From contig NZ_JBEXAC010000001.1 of assembly GCF_040567655.1 (NCBI RefSeq), positions 2,480,001 through 2,544,000 on the forward strand: a DNA stretch of 64,000 bases. The letters run 5' to 3'. A program made the position numbers and the translations under genes. The notes beneath the pieces are model-generated. The model had not been told where the DNA came from, did no database searches, and saw only the letters and a list, made by a program, of their open reading frames with translations. Origin of the DNA: Chitinophaga sp. H8. Its GTDB lineage: Bacteria; Bacteroidota; Bacteroidia; Chitinophagales; Chitinophagaceae. This document shows positions 54,961 to 63,163 of the stretch, piece by piece. The stretch's first letter is position 1. Every line of letters starts with the position of its first letter.

Positions 54961-56124
54961 ATGAAAGGATCAAATATCTGCTGTTGCGTCCTGCTTATCT
55001 TTCTTTTCGTTAGCTGTAATAAGAATAATACTTATAGTCAGGTCCGTTATAAAGGTGGCAAAAAGCATGTACCGCCAGCTTTTGGTATGCTACCTGATCC
55101 AAATGATAATTATAATTTAAACACCCCTATTTCAGGCCCGCTTAAAGACCAGTTGGACAAGCAGGTAAGTAAAGTCTTTTCCATCACCGACATGCCAGGG
55201 ATTACGGCAGCAATGCTTATTGAAGGGAAAGGTCTGTGGCAAATAGATACCGGATTTACTTCAAAACCTGAACAAAAAAAAGTGGATCCTGCTACTTTAT
55301 TTTATTGGGCAAGTGTGAACAAGCTCATTACGGCTACTATCATTGCAATATTGATACAGGAACGTAAATTAAGTTATGATAGTAAACTGTCTGACTGGTA
55401 TCCTCAATTTCAGCATGCAAAGGATATTACTATAGATCAGTTGCTGAAACATACCAGCGGTCTTTATAGCTTTAATACGGATTCCACCTTTCATTACAGC
55501 AAACGTTATTATGCGCCGACAGAACTATTTGATCTGATTAAGGCCAACAAAAATTTGTTCAGGCCCGGCGAATACTGGTCATACAGCAATACCGGTTACC
55601 TGTTGTTGGCATTGATCGCTGAAAAAATTGAAGGAAAGGCTTTTGCACAGATAGTGCAGCAAAGGATCTCCGCTCCGTTGCATCTTACTTCCCTGAGGGT
55701 ATTAGCTCCCGATGAACATCCTGCCAATCTTGCCCTGGGACATATAAACAGCAATACTATCGCGGAAGATTTTTCTACTCCGCTGGGGGCCGGGAATATT
55801 ATCAGTAATGCAAAGGATATGGTGATGCTGTTATATTCCCTGCTAACGGGTCAAATCAGTGATCTTGCTCTTACAAAAGACAGGCTCAATGATTTATACC
55901 CCATGTTTGAGAAAGGAATGTATTATGGCAGGGGCATTATCCTTTCTGATTTCAACGAAATTAATCAAACGGACAATTACTGGATCGGGCACAACGGGGG
56001 TACAGAAGATTACCGGGCCTTATTAGTGTATGATGTGGCTACAAAAGCCTTCGTGGCAGTTGCGGTCAATCAGCATATCCCGGTGGAGGCCATTACAATG
56101 AAATTACTGGAACAGTTAAAATAG
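54961..56124 (+). CDS. Class C beta-lactamase-like serine hydrolase, lipoprotein
   Basis: The frame opens at a GTG at 54922, but the ATG at 54961 starts a lipoprotein leader (MKGSNICCCVLLIFLFVSCNK, lipobox VSC), giving 387 residues. The class C beta-lactamase/DD-peptidase motifs are present: SxxK as 'WASVNKLIT', YxN as 'YWSYSNTGYLLL', and the later 'GHNGGTEDYRAL', equivalent to the HxG/KTG box. Such enzymes hydrolyse peptides, esters or beta-lactams in the periplasm. A gap of 160 bp separates it from the LytTR gene. Confidence 0.9.
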   Translation: MKGSNICCCVLLIFLFVSCNKNNTYSQVRYKGGKKHVPPAFGMLPDPNDNYNLNTPISGPLKDQLDKQVSKVFSITDMPGITAAMLIEGKGLWQIDTGFTSKPEQKKVDPATLFYWASVNKLITATIIAILIQERKLSYDSKLSDWYPQFQHAKDITIDQLLKHTSGLYSFNTDSTFHYSKRYYAPTELFDLIKANKNLFRPGEYWSYSNTGYLLLALIAEKIEGKAFAQIVQQRISAPLHLTSLRVLAPDEHPANLALGHINSNTIAEDFSTPLGAGNIISNAKDMVMLLYSLLTGQISDLALTKDRLNDLYPMFEKGMYYGRGIILSDFNEINQTDNYWIGHNGGTEDYRALLVYDVATKAFVAVAVNQHIPVEAITMKLLEQLK

Positions 56125-56167
56125 GATAAACAAGCGTCTATTTGCCTGCCAATAGTACCCTGTTCTT

Positions 56168-57061
56168 TTATGGGGCCAGGATATTATTGCGCAGCTGATA
56201 TTGCTGGCATAATGTTTCCATCTTTTGGGTAAAAGCCTGCCGGTAATATAAAGGCATTTGAGTTCCATCAGCGAAAAACCGGTGATATTTTTCCAGCAAA
56301 TGGGGATAGTGTTTTTCTACCGCTCTGAGCACAAGCGTCTTGCTATCGGAAGGCTCCGAGCCATATAATGTTAAGGTAGCAGGAAATATATAGTTGATAC
56401 CAATTGCTTCAAATGTCTGGAACATATGCTCCAGTTGCGCCGCCGTATCTGTTATAAAAGGCAACAAAGGCATCAGGCTTACACCGCTGAAAAGACCGGC
56501 CTGGATGGTTTGCGTTAAAGCTTCCAGGCGCATGGAAGGAGGCGTAGCGCCGGGTTCAAAAATATGAGCTACCGGATCATCCAAAGTGGTAAAAGAAAAG
56601 GTTATCAAGGCCTTATGGGACAGCTTATTACTTAGATCCTCCGGAAGTATTGCCTCCCTGTCGATGGCTTCGAGGAGATCGAAGTCCCTGCTGACTAAAT
56701 CCGATTTGGTGATGATATGTACCGGAAAGCGATGACGTAAGATCACTTCCAGAAGCCGCCTGGTAAGTTGTGTCTTCTTTTCAATCTGCAGGTAGGGATC
56801 TGTAACGGAGGACAGCACAATAATACCGTATTGTTTTTTGCGGGCACGGAGGGATAATTGCTGTTCCAATAGTTCTACCGCATTGCTTTTAACGCTTAGT
56901 TTTTCTTCCATATTAATCCCGTATTTACTCCCCCTGATATAACAATACAGGCAGTTAAAGGAGCAGCTACTATAGGGATTGACCGTATAGTCGTCCAGGA
57001 ACCAGGGATCCCGGCGTTTTGTCTTATTAAGTATGGACTTAGCGATGATAGTGCGTATCAT
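56168..57061 (-). CDS. Radical SAM protein of the SPL/PA0069 group
   Basis: A protein of 297 residues. Cys33, Cys37 and Cys40 in 'CSFNCLYCY' form the radical SAM [4Fe-4S] site. 'NPYSSCSFNCLYCYIRGS' and 'VLSSVTDPYLQIEKK' are typical of the spore-photoproduct-lyase-like, Rv2578c/PA0069 group. The function of this group is not settled; a role in nucleic-acid repair or modification has been suggested. Its ATG overlaps the end of the AlkD-like gene by 4 bp, so the two are coupled. Confidence 0.88.
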   Translation of the reverse strand: MIRTIIAKSILNKTKRRDPWFLDDYTVNPYSSCSFNCLYCYIRGSKYGINMEEKLSVKSNAVELLEQQLSLRARKKQYGIIVLSSVTDPYLQIEKKTQLTRRLLEVILRHRFPVHIITKSDLVSRDFDLLEAIDREAILPEDLSNKLSHKALITFSFTTLDDPVAHIFEPGATPPSMRLEALTQTIQAGLFSGVSLMPLLPFITDTAAQLEHMFQTFEAIGINYIFPATLTLYGSEPSDSKTLVLRAVEKHYPHLLEKYHRFFADGTQMPLYYRQAFTQKMETLCQQYQLRNNILAP

Positions 57062-57768
57062 TTTTTCCTGTTGCGGTTAAGACCTATGCTAACTTTTGTC
57101 CGGAACCATGGCCTGGTTACCGCCGATGCTATATCAGGAGCATACCGGGCAATAATATCCGGATGAAACCTGGCTACCGTTTTAGCTCCCCACCCTATCC
57201 CCTTTTTTGTATGAAAATCTGTTGTACCCGCCAACGACAACAATATCCCGAATACTGGCTCAACAAAAACCGGATCCAGTCCTTTTTTAACTGCGTAATG
57301 TGTAGCCACCCCTATTGTCCTAACGATCCATTTATCTTCATGTACGGCCAGCTTCTTCAGCAGTGGAATAGTTTTATCCGGTTGGGTAAGCAAGGCATAT
57401 CCTAACACCCGCTCTCCGATGATATCGCATACATACCACTCATTACCAAACCGGATATAGTCGCAGGCTTTATCCACAGACTGCTTAAAATGCCGTGGTA
57501 AACGCAGCTGGAGGATCATTCCAGCTACTACCTGACCACCCATCTCCCGCAATTCGATAATCCGGTCTGTAACAGCTATCTGCGCTACCTCCGGGATGGC
57601 AGCAGCTATTTCCTTTGCAGCATACTCTAATAGCGGAAACCTGACTTTCTTTTTAAACAGCGCATCATGCAGCATAGTGACAAAAGCAGCTGCGCCCTGT
57701 TGGTCCCAAACGGCTTGGGCTTCCGTTATGATATGCCTGATGGTTGCTTTGCTACTGATACTTTCCAT
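57058..57768 (-). CDS. AlkD-like DNA alkylation repair family protein
   Basis: The frame opens with TTG at 57798; the ATG at 57768 (MESISSKATIRHI) gives 236 residues. It is a HEAT-like helical protein: 'EIAAAIPEVAQIAVTDRIIEL', 'IGERVLGYALLTQPDKTIPLLKKL' and 'EDKWIVRTIGVATHYAVKKG' (in parts) fit the AlkD/AlkC-like fold that removes alkylated bases. The helical repeat match is clear, the glycosylase activity less so. The operon with a radical SAM protein suggests shared involvement in nucleic-acid damage. Confidence 0.75.
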   Translation of the reverse strand: MESISSKATIRHIITEAQAVWDQQGAAAFVTMLHDALFKKKVRFPLLEYAAKEIAAAIPEVAQIAVTDRIIELREMGGQVVAGMILQLRLPRHFKQSVDKACDYIRFGNEWYVCDIIGERVLGYALLTQPDKTIPLLKKLAVHEDKWIVRTIGVATHYAVKKGLDPVFVEPVFGILLSLAGTTDFHTKKGIGWGAKTVARFHPDIIARYAPDIASAVTRPWFRTKVSIGLNRNRKK

Positions 57769-58013
57769 AGTACGTCCCGGATTATTATATTCACACAATT
57801 ACGGTATATAAAACTTTACAATAATAAGATTCTTCTGATTTGTTTAACGTAAATTACACCAATAATATCATCAATTACCCGGGCCACCATAATGGATTAC
57901 ATAATAGGCGATCCCTGCAAGACTGAAGCGATGGGATGGAATATATTATGTCAGGCACGATCAGTATGAACAAACCACACAGACTAATCTCGAAAAAAAT
58001 CTATCTTTTGCGC

Positions 58014-60470
58014 ATGCCGACGCTTAAAAATACCCGAACGATATTAACCTGGTTGCTGTTATTATATATATCCTCTTTGCACGCGCAGGATAGCACCGGC
58101 AGTACTTCCCCTTTTGTGACGCGCATCCGGCAATTCGGGAAGGAAGAAGCCAGGATAAGTGCAGACAGGTATAAAGAAGGACAGATTTTAGCCCGGCAAT
58201 ACCAGCAGTTGGGAGCGCTTCTTAAAGAAGCACAACATGCAAGGATCTACCTCAAAGGGGGCATCGATAGTAACCAGGTAAAGGAAGCACTTGCTGTGAT
58301 CCGACGCTCTGCTGAAGTGGTTAAGGATGGTATCATCACCAACAAAGGCTCTTTTCAGACACAACGCAACCTTACAATATCCTCAGTTATTCTTGGACAA
58401 TTACTTCATGAAATTGCAGAACAGCAGGAGGTGGTAGGAAAGCACACGGCTATTCTCTTTTCCTTTCGGAACAAAATAGACTCACTGGAGGCCGACCCTG
58501 CTCTGGTTACCTTTCCCTCAGATTCTGTGGCTATCATGCGGTATGTAAAAAAACTGGCCAGTCTTCAAAAAGAGATCAGTCCGGCAGATTCAGCTGTTGA
58601 CCGGGCGTTGCTGAGTACACAGGAACTGCAGATGGAAGTAGACCGGTTGGCCTACGAATTAAGAAGCGCCTATGAGGAAATACAATTGGAGCGGGAACAA
58701 ACTGCTGCCAGCGCTTTTAAACAGGAGGTCCCTGGAATCGTAGGACCTGTATTATATTCCAGGCCATTTAAGGAAATTGTTGATTTTTCCGCGGCCAAAG
58801 AATGGTTGGCACTGAAGTTCTACCTTAATAATAACATAAGCCTGGTCATCATCCTGTTTATATTGATACTGTTATCAGTTGTTTTTCTGCAGACACTTAA
58901 AAAGCGGTTGAACCAACAGGATATGACGGAGCCTGACCTCGAACAACAACTGGTAATCAGAAGGCCCTGGGCTACGGCCGTTCTACTGATAGTATCCTGC
59001 TGCCAGTTTATTTTTATTGATGCCCCATTTGCTTTCAGTTTCTCTCTATGGCTGGTTTCTTCCATTTGCCTGGGGGTAGTCTTCTATGGTTACATTTCGC
59101 CTTATTGGATGCGGTTCTGGGCGGCAATAGTATTCCTATTTGCCATTGCTTGTCTGGATAACCTGCTGTTACAGGCTTCCCGTACGGAACGCTGGATCAT
59201 GTTGGGAATTTCGCTTTCAGGTATTTTGTACGGAATATGGCAATTTGCAGGAAAAAGGCGTTTGGAACTGCAGGAAAAACGTATCCTGCTATTTATCGGA
59301 TTTATGGTTGTATGTGAAACAGTTGCCACTATACTTAACCTGGCCGGCCGTTACAATCTTTCCAAAACAATGATGATTACAGGCTTTACAGGTGTGGTCA
59401 TCGCCATCCTGTTTTTATGGACCATCCGGTTGATCAATGATGGTTTGAAGCTGGTTTCCATGATCTTCCAACACCCGGAGCGACAACTACTCTACATTAA
59501 CTTTAATAAAGTAGGTGCAAGGGCACCGCTTTTATTATATGTGCTTTTGATCGTTGCCTGGTTCATCCTTGTAGCCCGTAATTTTTACGGATTCAGACAG
59601 GTAACTGTTCCTTTCAATGCCTTTCTTAACCAGGAGCGATCAGTGGGCGACTATACGTTTACGATCTATGGAATTTTTATATTTATGATAGTAGCCGGGT
59701 GTTCTTTGTTGCTATCGCGTTTGATCAGCTTCTTTACTTATGAACCAGGTACCCTCTCCATACAGCACGGGAACAAAGGACGGCTAAAAGTAGGTAGCTG
59801 GTTGTTGTTGATCCGGATTTTTATTATTTGTGGCGGTCTATTCCTGGCGTTTGCTGCATCAGGCATTCCGTTAGACCGGTTGACTATCGTATTGGGTGCA
59901 CTTGGTGTTGGCGTAGGGCTCGGTTTGCAGGGGCTGGTCAATAACCTGGTAAGTGGTTTGATCATCGCCTTTGAAAAACCAGTAAATGTAGGTGATTTTG
60001 TTGAGGTTAGCGGACAGGCAGGTACAGTTAAAACCATCGGGTTTCGCAGCAGTACGATTGCATTGACCGAAGGCGCCTGCCTGGTAATTCCCAATGGAGA
60101 TCTGCTTAGCCAACATCTGGTGAACTGGTCGATGGCTAAAAACACCAAACGGGTACATGTGAATGTAGGGGTAGCTTACGGCAGCGATCTGGAAAAAGTA
60201 AGATCACGGCTCCTTTCCCTGCTTCAGGATGATAACCGGATTTTAACCTTCCCCGAGCCTTTTGTTACCGCCAAAAACTTTGGAGATAGCGCTGTAAGCT
60301 TTGAAATTATATGTTGGGTGAAGCATTTTAGTCTGGCAGCAAACCTGACCAGCGATCTCATAATACGCATCAACAACGATTTTAAAGAAGCTGGTATTGT
60401 GATTCCGTTTCCCCAACAGGACATACGTGTTATACAGGAAAAAAAAGAAGAGCAGCAAAACAACGATTAA
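58014..60470 (+). CDS. Large MscS-type mechanosensitive channel (MscK/YbdG-like)
   Basis: The frame is open from an ATG at 57936. The ATG at 58014 begins a good signal peptide (MPTLKNTRTILTWLLLLYISSLHAQ), giving 818 residues. A periplasmic coiled-coil region of ~230 residues comes first. About ten membrane helices follow, and then the conserved MscS domain: 'IVLGALGVGVGLGLQGLVNN' (pore helix TM3 with Gly/Ala packing), 'IAFEKPVNVGDFVEVSG' and 'VIPNGDLLSQHLVNWS'. It sits in the inner membrane and releases solutes on osmotic downshock. It ends before a bidirectional terminator. Confidence 0.92.
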   Translation: MPTLKNTRTILTWLLLLYISSLHAQDSTGSTSPFVTRIRQFGKEEARISADRYKEGQILARQYQQLGALLKEAQHARIYLKGGIDSNQVKEALAVIRRSAEVVKDGIITNKGSFQTQRNLTISSVILGQLLHEIAEQQEVVGKHTAILFSFRNKIDSLEADPALVTFPSDSVAIMRYVKKLASLQKEISPADSAVDRALLSTQELQMEVDRLAYELRSAYEEIQLEREQTAASAFKQEVPGIVGPVLYSRPFKEIVDFSAAKEWLALKFYLNNNISLVIILFILILLSVVFLQTLKKRLNQQDMTEPDLEQQLVIRRPWATAVLLIVSCCQFIFIDAPFAFSFSLWLVSSICLGVVFYGYISPYWMRFWAAIVFLFAIACLDNLLLQASRTERWIMLGISLSGILYGIWQFAGKRRLELQEKRILLFIGFMVVCETVATILNLAGRYNLSKTMMITGFTGVVIAILFLWTIRLINDGLKLVSMIFQHPERQLLYINFNKVGARAPLLLYVLLIVAWFILVARNFYGFRQVTVPFNAFLNQERSVGDYTFTIYGIFIFMIVAGCSLLLSRLISFFTYEPGTLSIQHGNKGRLKVGSWLLLIRIFIICGGLFLAFAASGIPLDRLTIVLGALGVGVGLGLQGLVNNLVSGLIIAFEKPVNVGDFVEVSGQAGTVKTIGFRSSTIALTEGACLVIPNGDLLSQHLVNWSMAKNTKRVHVNVGVAYGSDLEKVRSRLLSLLQDDNRILTFPEPFVTAKNFGDSAVSFEIICWVKHFSLAANLTSDLIIRINNDFKEAGIVIPFPQQDIRVIQEKKEEQQNND

Positions 60471-60545
60471 GTATCCTGCTTGTTTTATCGAAACTATTGT
60501 ATCATCAATTTAATTTTGCAAACGGATTAAGCACCCGATTATAAG

Positions 60546-60598
60546 TTATTGGCAAATAAAAAAGACTCACTCTGTGGGTCTTTTTTATTTGCCAATAA
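60546..60598. terminator. Bidirectional intrinsic terminator with 21-bp perfect stem
   Basis: Arms 60546-60566 and 60578-60598 are exact reverse complements. A-rich and T-rich flanks within the stem provide a U-tract on either strand (AAAAAAGAC / GTCTTTTTT). The loop adds CAC/GTG pairing. It lies between the convergent mscS-type gene and the siderophore receptor gene and can end transcription from both. Confidence 0.85.
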
Positions 60599-60625
60599 CA
60601 GGCACCCAACCGGCTCCTGGTGCGT

Positions 60626-62986
60626 TTAAAACTTATACGCTAAACTCCCGTTAATATGACGGGGCGGTTGAGGATCATTATTGATACCCCAATACCGCTC
60701 ATTAGCCAGATTATTTACTTTCAGTCCGATGCGGAACTGAGCCTGCTCATAAAATACGGTGGCATCAAGCCGGGTGTAAGCTGGTTTGGTGAGCCCACCC
60801 GCTTCATTGTTGGGATACAACTCACTCATATAGTTACCCCCGAAACCTAATCCCAAACCATTCAGTGCATTTCCAGAGAACCGGTAACTCACCCAGCCAT
60901 TGCCTACATGCTGAGGAAGTCCGTTACTGGTGCCTTCCACATTTTTATTAGCTTTCGTATACTCGAAATTATTATACCCGTAACCGGCTACAATATTAAG
61001 CCCTGGCAAAGGATTAGCCACAATATCCGCCTCAAATCCTTTAGATACCTGTGTGCCGTCCTGTACAGAAAATCCCTGCCTGTCCGGATCGTTTCTTACT
61101 GCATTATTGAGTTTAATATAATAGTAGGAAAGGGTGCCGGTGAGCTTATGGCGGATAATGTCCAGTTTGGTACCCACTTCCAGCTGGTTACCATATTGTG
61201 GTTTGAGGATAAGCGTGGCCTGGTCTGGCTGTTTGATAGGTGCCATGTTCTGAAAGCCATTCATATAATTTGCGAATACAGCCACTTTATCTTTTAAAGG
61301 CTGGTATACTATCCCAAGTTTGGGCGACAAGGATGTTTGTCCATAGGTACTGCCTTCCGGTACAGGTTTTCCATTGGTGGACGTACCTTTGTTCTCAAAC
61401 CGGTCTGCACGAAGGCTAAGCATTACCATCAGCTGATCGGTGAGATTCAGCATGTCGGAAACATACGCGCTGTAACGGTTTTGCCTGGTAACCGTTTGAT
61501 TTGGAGAACCAACACCTGCCACAATACTATTGATCCGCTCCAGAGACATCGGTTTAATAGTATGTTGGATGTTAATAGTATCATACAGCAGCGTACCATA
61601 GTCCAACCCTTTATTATTGGTAGTATGTACCTCTACTCCTGCTACCATCCTGTTGCGCAGATTAAAGATGCGGAAGTCACCGGTAAAGTTTTGCTGGAAC
61701 TGGATAGCCCTGTTTACGCTTCCCCGTTCTGCAGCAAAGCTGCGCACGATCATGGAATCATTGAACCACTTGGTGGGCCAGAGGTAATTGCTGTTGGTGA
61801 AGGTAGCTGCCCCGGAAGCAAATTGAGTAGAAGAAGTCCAACTGGAAGATATTTTATATGTTGCCTGTGCATACACATTCACATTACCCTGATTGAGCAA
61901 TGGGTCGCTGCTGTTGATAGACTGGAAATAATCCAGTGGCATGTCTTTAATATTCTTGAAAGTAGTGCCGGTAAATGAATAGGCAGGCATAGTGCTACGT
62001 TGCACACGATACAGTTCTGCATCGAGGTTCAGGGTAAGGCGGTCGTTCACTTTATAGCTGAAACTTGGTGCCAGTGCTATATTACGGCTTCCACCATAGG
62101 ATTGAAAGCTATGCTCCGTGTGTGCGGCGGCGTTTACACGCATCAGCAAAGAGTGATCGCTGTTCAGCGGGGTATTGATATCGGCAGTAAGCCTGTTCAG
62201 TCCCCATTGGCCAGTAGTATAGGTGATCTCCCCTTTTACCGCATCAAACGGCTTTTTAGTAACAAGGTTAGAGAATCCGCCAAAGGAAATAAGGCTGGAG
62301 CCGAATAAGGTACCAGAAGGCCCCTTCAGCACTTCCACCCGCTCCACATTCACGGGGTCTATACCACCGGATTGCAGTGCGGCCATGCCGTTACGGATCT
62401 GGCTCGTAACCCAGAATCCACGAAGGATCTGGTAGGTAATGCCGTTGTTGACACCGCCCACGCTTACGGCCCCACCAGGAATATTACGCAGGGCAGCCTT
62501 GTAATCCACCGTCATTTGTTCCTGCATCAGCTCTTTTGAGATCACGTTGTACACCTGTGGGTTCTCCAGGTTCTTGATAGGCAGGCGGGCTACATAGCCG
62601 CTCTCCTTATTGGCAAAGCGATTCTGGTTGCCGGTTATAATCACTTCCTTCAACTCCTTGTCGTTGGCTTTCAACTGAAAAGTCAGTGTTACTGTTTCAT
62701 TAGCCTCCACGGTGATCTGTTGCCGGATTGGCTCATGTCCCAGCAGCATGACCTGTATGGTGTAATTGCCAGGCTTTACCTTCCGGATTACAAACTCACC
62801 CCGCTCGTTTGTTACAGCACGCCTGCCATTATCGCCCAACTGAACAGACACCTGCGCCGCAGGCTGATTATCGGTAGTAACAACGGTGCCTTTTACAATA
62901 CCAAAGCCGTCCGGCTCTTCTATATTCACAGCCCAGGAAAGCAGTGGTAACAAAAGGCCTGCTAAAAGTATAAAGATGTATTTCAT
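60626..62986 (-). CDS. TonB-dependent siderophore receptor (FhuA/FpvA-like)
   Basis: A protein of 786 residues. The signal peptide ends near 'LLPLLSWAVN'. A CarboxypepD_reg-like domain is at ~30-110 ('GIVKGTVVTTDNQPAAQVSV', in part). The plug is at ~130-275 ('SGGIDPVNVERVEVLKGPSGTLFGS', in part, 'GGFSNLVTKKPF'), typical of siderophore receptors. The barrel ends '...RHINGSLAYKF' with the aromatic last residue needed for outer-membrane insertion. It imports ferric siderophores. A pair of direct repeats 21 bp apart lies just upstream, suggesting an AraC-type activator. Confidence 0.92.
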   Translation of the reverse strand: MKYIFILLAGLLLPLLSWAVNIEEPDGFGIVKGTVVTTDNQPAAQVSVQLGDNGRRAVTNERGEFVIRKVKPGNYTIQVMLLGHEPIRQQITVEANETVTLTFQLKANDKELKEVIITGNQNRFANKESGYVARLPIKNLENPQVYNVISKELMQEQMTVDYKAALRNIPGGAVSVGGVNNGITYQILRGFWVTSQIRNGMAALQSGGIDPVNVERVEVLKGPSGTLFGSSLISFGGFSNLVTKKPFDAVKGEITYTTGQWGLNRLTADINTPLNSDHSLLMRVNAAAHTEHSFQSYGGSRNIALAPSFSYKVNDRLTLNLDAELYRVQRSTMPAYSFTGTTFKNIKDMPLDYFQSINSSDPLLNQGNVNVYAQATYKISSSWTSSTQFASGAATFTNSNYLWPTKWFNDSMIVRSFAAERGSVNRAIQFQQNFTGDFRIFNLRNRMVAGVEVHTTNNKGLDYGTLLYDTINIQHTIKPMSLERINSIVAGVGSPNQTVTRQNRYSAYVSDMLNLTDQLMVMLSLRADRFENKGTSTNGKPVPEGSTYGQTSLSPKLGIVYQPLKDKVAVFANYMNGFQNMAPIKQPDQATLILKPQYGNQLEVGTKLDIIRHKLTGTLSYYYIKLNNAVRNDPDRQGFSVQDGTQVSKGFEADIVANPLPGLNIVAGYGYNNFEYTKANKNVEGTSNGLPQHVGNGWVSYRFSGNALNGLGLGFGGNYMSELYPNNEAGGLTKPAYTRLDATVFYEQAQFRIGLKVNNLANERYWGINNDPQPPRHINGSLAYKF

Positions 62987-63032
62987 GCGGAAATTTTTTG
63001 CAAAACTCTAACATATTGCATGGCGTAGGTTC

Positions 63033-63066
63033 CGCAATCAGGAATTTGATTTACGCAATCAGGAAT
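63033..63066. promoter_or_regulatory. Two 13-bp direct repeats upstream of the siderophore receptor gene
   Basis: CGCAATCAGGAAT occurs at 63033-63045 and again, unchanged, at 63054-63066. The spacing of exactly 21 bp is two helical turns, as for tandem AraC-family half-sites. They lie 47-80 bp ahead of the start codon at 62986. Confidence 0.55.
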
Positions 63067-63120
63067 GTTTTTAGCAGGATAGGGTTCACAGGAGTTTATC
63101 AGGTCATGAGCACCTCCGCA

Positions 63121-63163
63121 TAAAATAACAAAGGCCACTCAATGAGTGGCCTTTGTTATTTTA
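63121..63163 (-). terminator. Intrinsic terminator overlapping the GH95 stop codon
   Basis: A 20-bp perfect inverted repeat, 63121-63140 with 63144-63163, and a 3-nt loop AAT. The stem starts TAAAATAACAAAGGCCACTC. On the minus strand the distal arm ends in TTGTTATTTTA, a U-rich tail. The stop codon of the GH95 gene (63161-63163) is part of the stem. Confidence 0.8.
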
